A stretch of DNA of 64,000 nt, taken from contig CM070615.1 in NCBI GenBank assembly GCA_036346395.1, forward strand, positions 9,739,534 through 9,803,533. Reading direction: 5' to 3'. The stretch is from Hsuehochloa calcarea (Eukaryota > Streptophyta > Magnoliopsida > Poales > Poaceae). The notes below the pieces were generated by a model, which had not been told where the DNA came from, made no database searches, and was given only the letters and a program-made list of their open reading frames with translations. Within the stretch, counting starts at the first letter, position 1. Each line of letters opens with the position of its first letter. A program made the position numbers and the translations under genes. Positions 58,723 through 64,000 of this stretch are shown here, in pieces.

Positions 58723-59698
58723 ATAGCCACCTTTGTCCGTGATGGACATCTATTAGTCAACAGTCTGAAAACTATATCTTTGGAAGATGGGCCTATTGTC
58801 AGAGAATATCCAGATGTGTTTCCAGAAGAGTTACCAGGAATACCACCGGACCGTGACATCGAGTTTGTCATCGATCTAGTACTAGGAACAACACCAATTT
58901 AAAAGAGACCCTATCGGATGCCAGCAGATGAGTTAGTAGAAATGAAGAAACAGATCGAAGAACTTCTTGAGAAAGGTTTCGTAAGACCTAGTGCGTCACC
59001 ATGGAGAGCGCCAGCCTTGTTCGTCAAAAAGAAAGATGGAAGTATGAGAATGTGCATTGATTATCGTTCTCTGAATGAAGTCACTATCAAGAACAAGTAT
59101 CCACTGCACCGAATTGATGATTTGTTTGATCAAATGGAAGGAGTTGGAGTGTTCTCGAAGATTGACCTATGATCAGGTTAGCATCAGTTGAAGATTTGTT
59201 CGAATGATATACCGAAGACCGCTTTCTCCACGCGATACGGACATTATGAGTTCCTAGTCATGTCCTTTGGTCTGACTAATGTCCCTGCCTATTTCATGAA
59301 CATGATGAACAGGGTATTCATGGAATATTTGGACAGGTTTATAGTAGTATTCATTGCTGATATTTTGGTTTATTCCAAGACGGAAGAAGAACATGTTGAA
59401 CACCTCAGGATAATCTTGGAGAAACTTAGAGAACATCAAGTGTACGCTAAGTTCAATAAGTGTGATTTCCGGAAGAAGGAAGTTGATTTCCTTGGTCACG
59501 TGACGATAGCTGAAGGAGTAGCAGTTGACCCCAGTAAAGTAAAAGTAGTATTACAGTGGGAGCAGCCCAAGACTGTAACTCAAATTCGTAGTTTCTTGGG
59601 AATGGTGTGATATTATCGTCGTTTCATAGAGGGATTCTCAACGATTGCTAAGCCTGCTACGCAATTGTTGAAGGAGAAAAAGTTCACTTGGACCCTAG
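58723..59698 (+). pseudogene. Reverse transcriptase of the forward gypsy element, resumed after the insertion
   Basis: This continues the gene cut at 48882. It reads EYPDVFPEELPGIPPDRDIEF, a stop near 58900, then RT from 58918 (WRAPALFVKKKDGSMRMCID, NKYPLHRIDDLFDQMEG), stops near 59170 and 59180, and STRYGHYEFLVMSFGLTNVP. The catalytic box reads VFIADILVYSK, where the family has FIDD, so one of the two catalytic aspartates is Ala. It goes on to FLGMV and the start of the RNase H connection, and is cut at 59698 by another LTR. It is non-functional. Confidence 0.9.
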
Positions 59699-60829
59699 TG
59701 TGACACCCGGGCTATGCGTAAGCCAATATGTTACCTAAAGCCTCTACCACAATTCAATAATATGAATAATTTCTAACACACAATCAGCAAAGATCAAACT
59801 AGGGTTCATTCTCAAGAGATCTGGCATAATAAGCATCTTAAATTTCAGCATTAAACTTTAACACCATCATTCGACCATGATAATGCACCCGAAAGAAACA
59901 TTATTAAGAGTTTAACCGAAGAGCATGGATCAATAGCTAGTTTAGCGATATTCGAGAGAAACAATTATTAATACAGTCCAAATTCCTGAATGCAAGGTAA
60001 TAGCAATTTATTGTTTCATATGTGAGATGAATGTGTGCATTCCTGTGCCTACTCCCTCCCACACATGCTGCCTTCAGGGTTCACCTAAAACAAATAAAAA
60101 CTACAAGGGTGAGTCCACGACTCAGCAAGCACGAATAATACTACGAGCAACAACAAGTAAAACTTATCAAACATACAATGGAACATAAAGTGAAATCGTT
60201 GAAAACATATGTATGAATGAATATGCATGTACTTCTCTTCTGCTTATACCGGTATAGCTAGTGAACACCCGTCGGTGTTCACTTATGCCCGCATTATCCA
60301 AAAAGCGGGGATTCAAGGCCCGTTTGAAGAACATTTCAAAATGGGGATCCAAATTGCCCACGTTGAAATGGTGGGAATTACTTGCCCATGTTGGAATGAT
60401 GAGACTTCACTACCCACTCCCGTGGGTGTACCAAGAACAATACTTGCATGCATGAATGAATTCGATGGACAAAGACATTACATTAACAGAACCATGGTAA
60501 TCAGTTATGGCTATGAACAAGTACGTATCAAACATTAGTCAACATTCATTCATCGAACTAGGAAAAACACATATCAACACATCCATACAAATGTATTTGC
60601 CTTTTTCGATACGACGTGCGGGGAGGCAAGGACGATGCCCCTAACTCCGGAACCCCTTCTCCTACACAAGAGAATCACTAACATAAGAATGTTGTGAAAA
60701 TCAGGCTCTACACACACAACCTAACCCGTCTTCCTAAAACGCAAGATTCGAATATTGGTTCTACTCAAATTACCCGACGGTCTAGCGGAAGGTCACACTG
60801 GACAGCAGTACTAAAATCTTCATATCTTT
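59699..60829 (-). repeat. Gypsy-type LTR, reversed, cut by another LTR
   Basis: It begins TGTGACACCC within the RT/RNase H of the forward element. It contains CTAGTGAACACCCGTCGGTGTTCACTT and GCGGGGATTCAAGG, related to 1100-1160 in the LTR at 597-2738, so it is a cousin of that family in the same direction. It stops at 60829, where TGTAACATCCC starts. The 5 bases at its left are CCTAG; its right end is outside the window. Confidence 0.65.
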
Positions 60830-61799
60830 TGTAACATCCCAAATATGGATTTGTGTTTCAAATGTAAGAAAATAAAAAGAAATTAAAACTTTTCTTGCAT
60901 CTTGAAGCCCTTGGTCATTTTTGTAATTCTTTTAAAAAGAATTATGGAAAATCAAATTCAAATCCTCATTTGACTCTAATCAAAAACCTCCTTGTCATAG
61001 ATCTTGTGCCAAACCCTGGGAAATCTTTTCCCTGAGTTCTAGGGAGGCTTGGCAACACCTTTGAATTATCTCATGATTTTTAGAAATTATTTGATAATTT
61101 TTGGAGGCAAGTCAAAATTGGTCAAACCCTATTCCCCTCTTCTGGAATTTCTGGAGAAAACTTCAGTGCCTGAAAATCTCTGAAAATTTTATGAGAGGTT
61201 CCTCCTGCTGTCAGCAAGCTCCAGTTAAAATTTTATAAATTTTGGAGTTTGTTTGCTACCTCAAATAATTCCTCAAAAATCAGATGTTTAGGATTCAAAT
61301 TCTAACTGGTTTGCACTGTTCCTCGGGTTCGAACCGGACTCGGGCTCGAGCCACTGGACTCGGTCCAGTCAACTAATCGCACCGACGCGGTCGATCGGGT
61401 GTGCGGGTTGTGAGCCATTGGATCGGCATCGAACGGTCCTCGACCAGCCGAACGATGGAATCGTTTTAATCCACCCGATCTAACTCAGCCATTGGATCGG
61501 CATCGAACGGTCCTCGACCAGCCGAATGATGGAATCGTTTTAATCCACCCGATCTAACTCAGCCGTTCGATTTCAATCCGACGGTCGACACGTCGTCTCC
61601 TTCCTCCGGTAGCAAGTGAGCCCGACCATGGCGTCGCGCGAGAGGAGAAACGCCGAGCGTCCATCCACTCCTCGATCGCCTTTAAACGGCTATCTGCGCC
61701 ATTTAATGCCCGCGCGCTCCTCCTCGACGTCCACTCTCCAATCGCTCCGTCGCCGCTCTCTCGCTCAAATGGCGAGTTGACCCGGCGGGATATCGCCGT
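60830..61799 (+). repeat. Second copy of the 4.27-kb LTR family, truncated by an insertion
   Basis: It starts TGTAACATCCCAAATATGG and follows 39353 to about 40330 closely. It ends at ATATCGCCGT, the same phrase as at 40330-40340, where a reversed LTR begins. Bases 61413-61562 are a perfect or near-perfect tandem pair of a 75-bp unit that is not doubled in the other copy. Confidence 0.8.
61413..61562 (+). repeat. 75-bp tandem duplication
   Basis: GCCATTGGATCGGCATCGAA starts at 61413 and again at 61488. The two 75-bp copies differ at about one position (CGAACGATGG versus CGAATGATGG). Confidence 0.9.
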
Positions 61800-64000
61800 T
61801 GTCGGGACCCAAAATTACGATTCAGACCCTCGTGTTTAATGCACTAGCCGAGATCACGCTAGTGCACACAAAGGTTAACAAAGATGGAAATCGATCCATA
61901 CAAGCGAATAGTAACATAAGCGAATAACTTTGATTAATAAATAAAGGTTTTGACATTAAGGTCACGTTACAATTCTTGAGCCACGCAGGCTAACAGAGAA
62001 AATAAGCGGCAGTGAAACGAAAAGGTAGTGGCACCCCATCGATTCACCACGGCAACCGATCGATCAAGACCTCACGATTAAGCACCTTCGATGTACTCGT
62101 CCTCGAATCTTTGGTGAAGACTCCTCCTCTGCTTGATTCGTCAAAACAAGCGTGAGTACACACCGCACTATAAGCCACACCATAGAGATGCAAAATGTAT
62201 ATATCTTTGGCTTTTTACAAGGAAGGCATTTTATGGCTCTTTTGCATAAATGCAACCTTTGCAATTTAATACAATTTAATAGATTGAAAGCAGTAAAACC
62301 AATAGACAATAATAATCTTAACAAGTTATTTCACAAAGACACACACAGCCTGACAGTTTATTCACATAGCTAGATGACTTAATCACATAGCTCCCCTCCC
62401 ACACAGTTTTATGAAAACATCTACCCCTAGTGTGAAATCCCCGAGCAATGTCCATGACCATGACGCGCTATTCGAATATATTACGTTACACTCTGCAGAG
62501 GTTTGTACACTTTACCCACAAGATACACTTAGTGTAGCTAACACTAAGCATAACAAAGCAATTCAGATACCTTATCTTACTATGCTAAGCCCGTCTTAAA
62601 ACAGGCATGTGGTCGTACAGGAAGCTCAGTTCAATGACGCACATGGTGAGGTCCTTAATTGACCAAGGCAAGACTTCCACCTAACCAAACCACATAGACA
62701 CAGATTAAAATTATTCACACATCCACACAGTCCACCCTTTCACACAAGATCCACCCCTTGCCTCGGTCAAATCCTTTTACCACCTGGTTGATTTAAGTGC
62801 AACATATGCCACAAAGACACATAGTACACAGGTTTGTTCACACGGTTTCATATTCACTTAGTCAATTTATAACGAAGAAGATACATGACAAGTGATTCGT
62901 GGTATGGCTAAGCAATCTAATACGCAACTAACCAACCCACGTTGGTGCTACCATTTTTACCAACTAAATACCAACTAAGGTGACAAGGAATCAGGACATA
63001 GCAATTAACAAGGATGGCATAACAATGTAGGATTAACTACTGCACCCAAACGCTTTTAAATAAATACTTGAATTAAGATGTAGTAATTTGAATTAAAATA
63101 CTTTTATAAAACTGGGGAGCAAAATGGTCAAGGGTATAGATTGCCTTGGAATAGGTTCAAGTGCTGGTCTTGGTCTTGGAAAGCTCCTTCTTCCTCAAAC
63201 CTTCGGAAGTATCGTCAAGTCTACAAACGTGAAGCAAACAACAAGAAAATAAATAACAGAAGTAAATAACTCTGATAAAAATAATTAAAAATCTCCAATA
63301 AATAGATCTTGATTTTATACAAATTTAGAAATTTGAATGGATGGATTTGGAGTTAGGATGCAAAAGTTATAAGGTTTCAAAGTTTGAATCAAAAGAAAAC
63401 CCTAAAAATAGGATTTACTGGAATTCCGAATTATTTTTCAATAGAAAAATCGGATTATTGCGCAAGCATGACGTCAGCGGAGGATTTTCCCGGAATTAAA
63501 ATAATTAAAGAAATAACTGACATATGGGACCCACATGTCAGTGACCCGGCTCACGGTGGACCAAGTCCACCGAGCCCTCTGGAGTTGAATCGGTGCTGGC
63601 GTGGCGCACCCGTGCGCGTGGCGCTGACACGGCGCCTACGTGGCTGCCATGCATGCGCCACGAGGCCAGCAGGTGAGGTGGAGGTGGCGTGGGCGGCGGC
63701 GAGGCGGCGCCGCGGGGACCAAGGGTTCCGTGACAAAGAGCTCTCCGGTGAGGTGGGTGGTACCAGCGGGTAGAGGCGCCAGCGCGAACCTAGGGTGTGC
63801 TCCCGGTGCTCGGGGCAGCGAGCGGCGGCGGCGAGGCTTTGGCGGAGGAGGGTGCGGGCTCGGCGGCGGCGTTAGAGGGCTCCTCCGGCGAATGCGAGGC
63901 GAGCACCAGCTTCGCGGCGTCACGGGGAATCCAACGGTGGCGGCGACGGCGACGTGAGGATGACGGAGGCGGCGCAATCGAAGCTCTAAGCCTTCGGTGG
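61800..64000 (-). repeat. Reversed LTR of the same family as 38591-46058 (runs off the window)
   Basis: It starts TGTCGGGACCCAAAAT, the reverse complement of the LTR end at 46058. It shares the middle blocks CTCTGCAGAGGTTTGTACACTTTACCCACAAGA (62490) and GGGACCCACATGTCAGTGA (63525-63545). The last 450 bases are GC-rich with long open frames on both strands. These are LTR sequence matching the role of the region near 43640-44040, not a host gene. Only one edge is in the window. Confidence 0.75.

Noticed and set aside
63384..63977. Open frames of 105-129 codons near the window end
   Set aside because: The region is part of the reversed LTR that begins at 61800; frames on both strands are due to high GC, and no domain is visible.
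1..64000. tRNA, rRNA or microRNA genes
   Set aside because: No tRNA cloverleaf, rRNA core or convincing miRNA foldback was found by eye; the hairpins seen belong to LTR repeats.

Overview
This is plant nuclear DNA, and the one host gene points to a grass (Poaceae). That gene is a nine-exon zeta-class glutathione S-transferase (maleylacetoacetate isomerase) on the + strand at 16961-30217. Its GT/AG introns, 212-residue reading frame and protein sequence are typical of cereal GSTZ. Nearly everything else is LTR retrotransposon DNA, mostly nested and decayed. One gene in 64 kb suggests a large-genome grass or a gene-poor, repeat-rich chromosome region. I cannot name the species from sequence alone.

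Layout. 1-16298 is retrotransposon debris: an LTR tail, a reversed chromovirus LTR with the end of its pol gene (597-2880), a decayed Sirevirus-like copia element (2881 to about 6985), a reversed gypsy-type LTR pair carrying hairpin-forming repeats (7020-12128), a 417-bp unit present three times (13055-14306), and another LTR tail. 16299-30867 is the host gene with its flanks. Its sixth intron holds a 10.24-kb Ty1/copia element (19279-29518, target duplication GCAGC), which itself holds a second, opposite-strand copia element (from 24420). Without the insertion that intron would be about 318 bp. 30868-38590 holds a copia-type LTR, a gag fragment related to the intronic copia family, and LTR-like sequence.

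38591-64000 is a nest of chromovirus/gypsy elements. A forward element has its 5' LTR at 38591-46058, its primer-binding site at 46063, an extra ORF, gag and protease up to 48882, and pol resuming at 58723. It was cut first by a 4.27-kb solo LTR (39353-43625, duplication CCGAG). It was cut again by a 9.8-kb reversed chromovirus (48883-58717, duplication AGTTT), whose left LTR in turn holds a Sirevirus-like solo LTR (49427-51242, duplication CGTAT). From 59699 to the window end three more LTRs lie one inside another.

The most unusual structure is the right end of the 48883-58717 element. Its 5' LTR is a partial LTR followed by an inverted copy of its own U5 end, so both integrated ends are U5 ends, and they are flanked by a perfect 5-bp duplication. 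No retroelement here appears able to move by itself: all have frameshifts, stops, catalytic substitutions or missing LTRs. I see no tRNA, rRNA, CRISPR array or prokaryotic-style operon.
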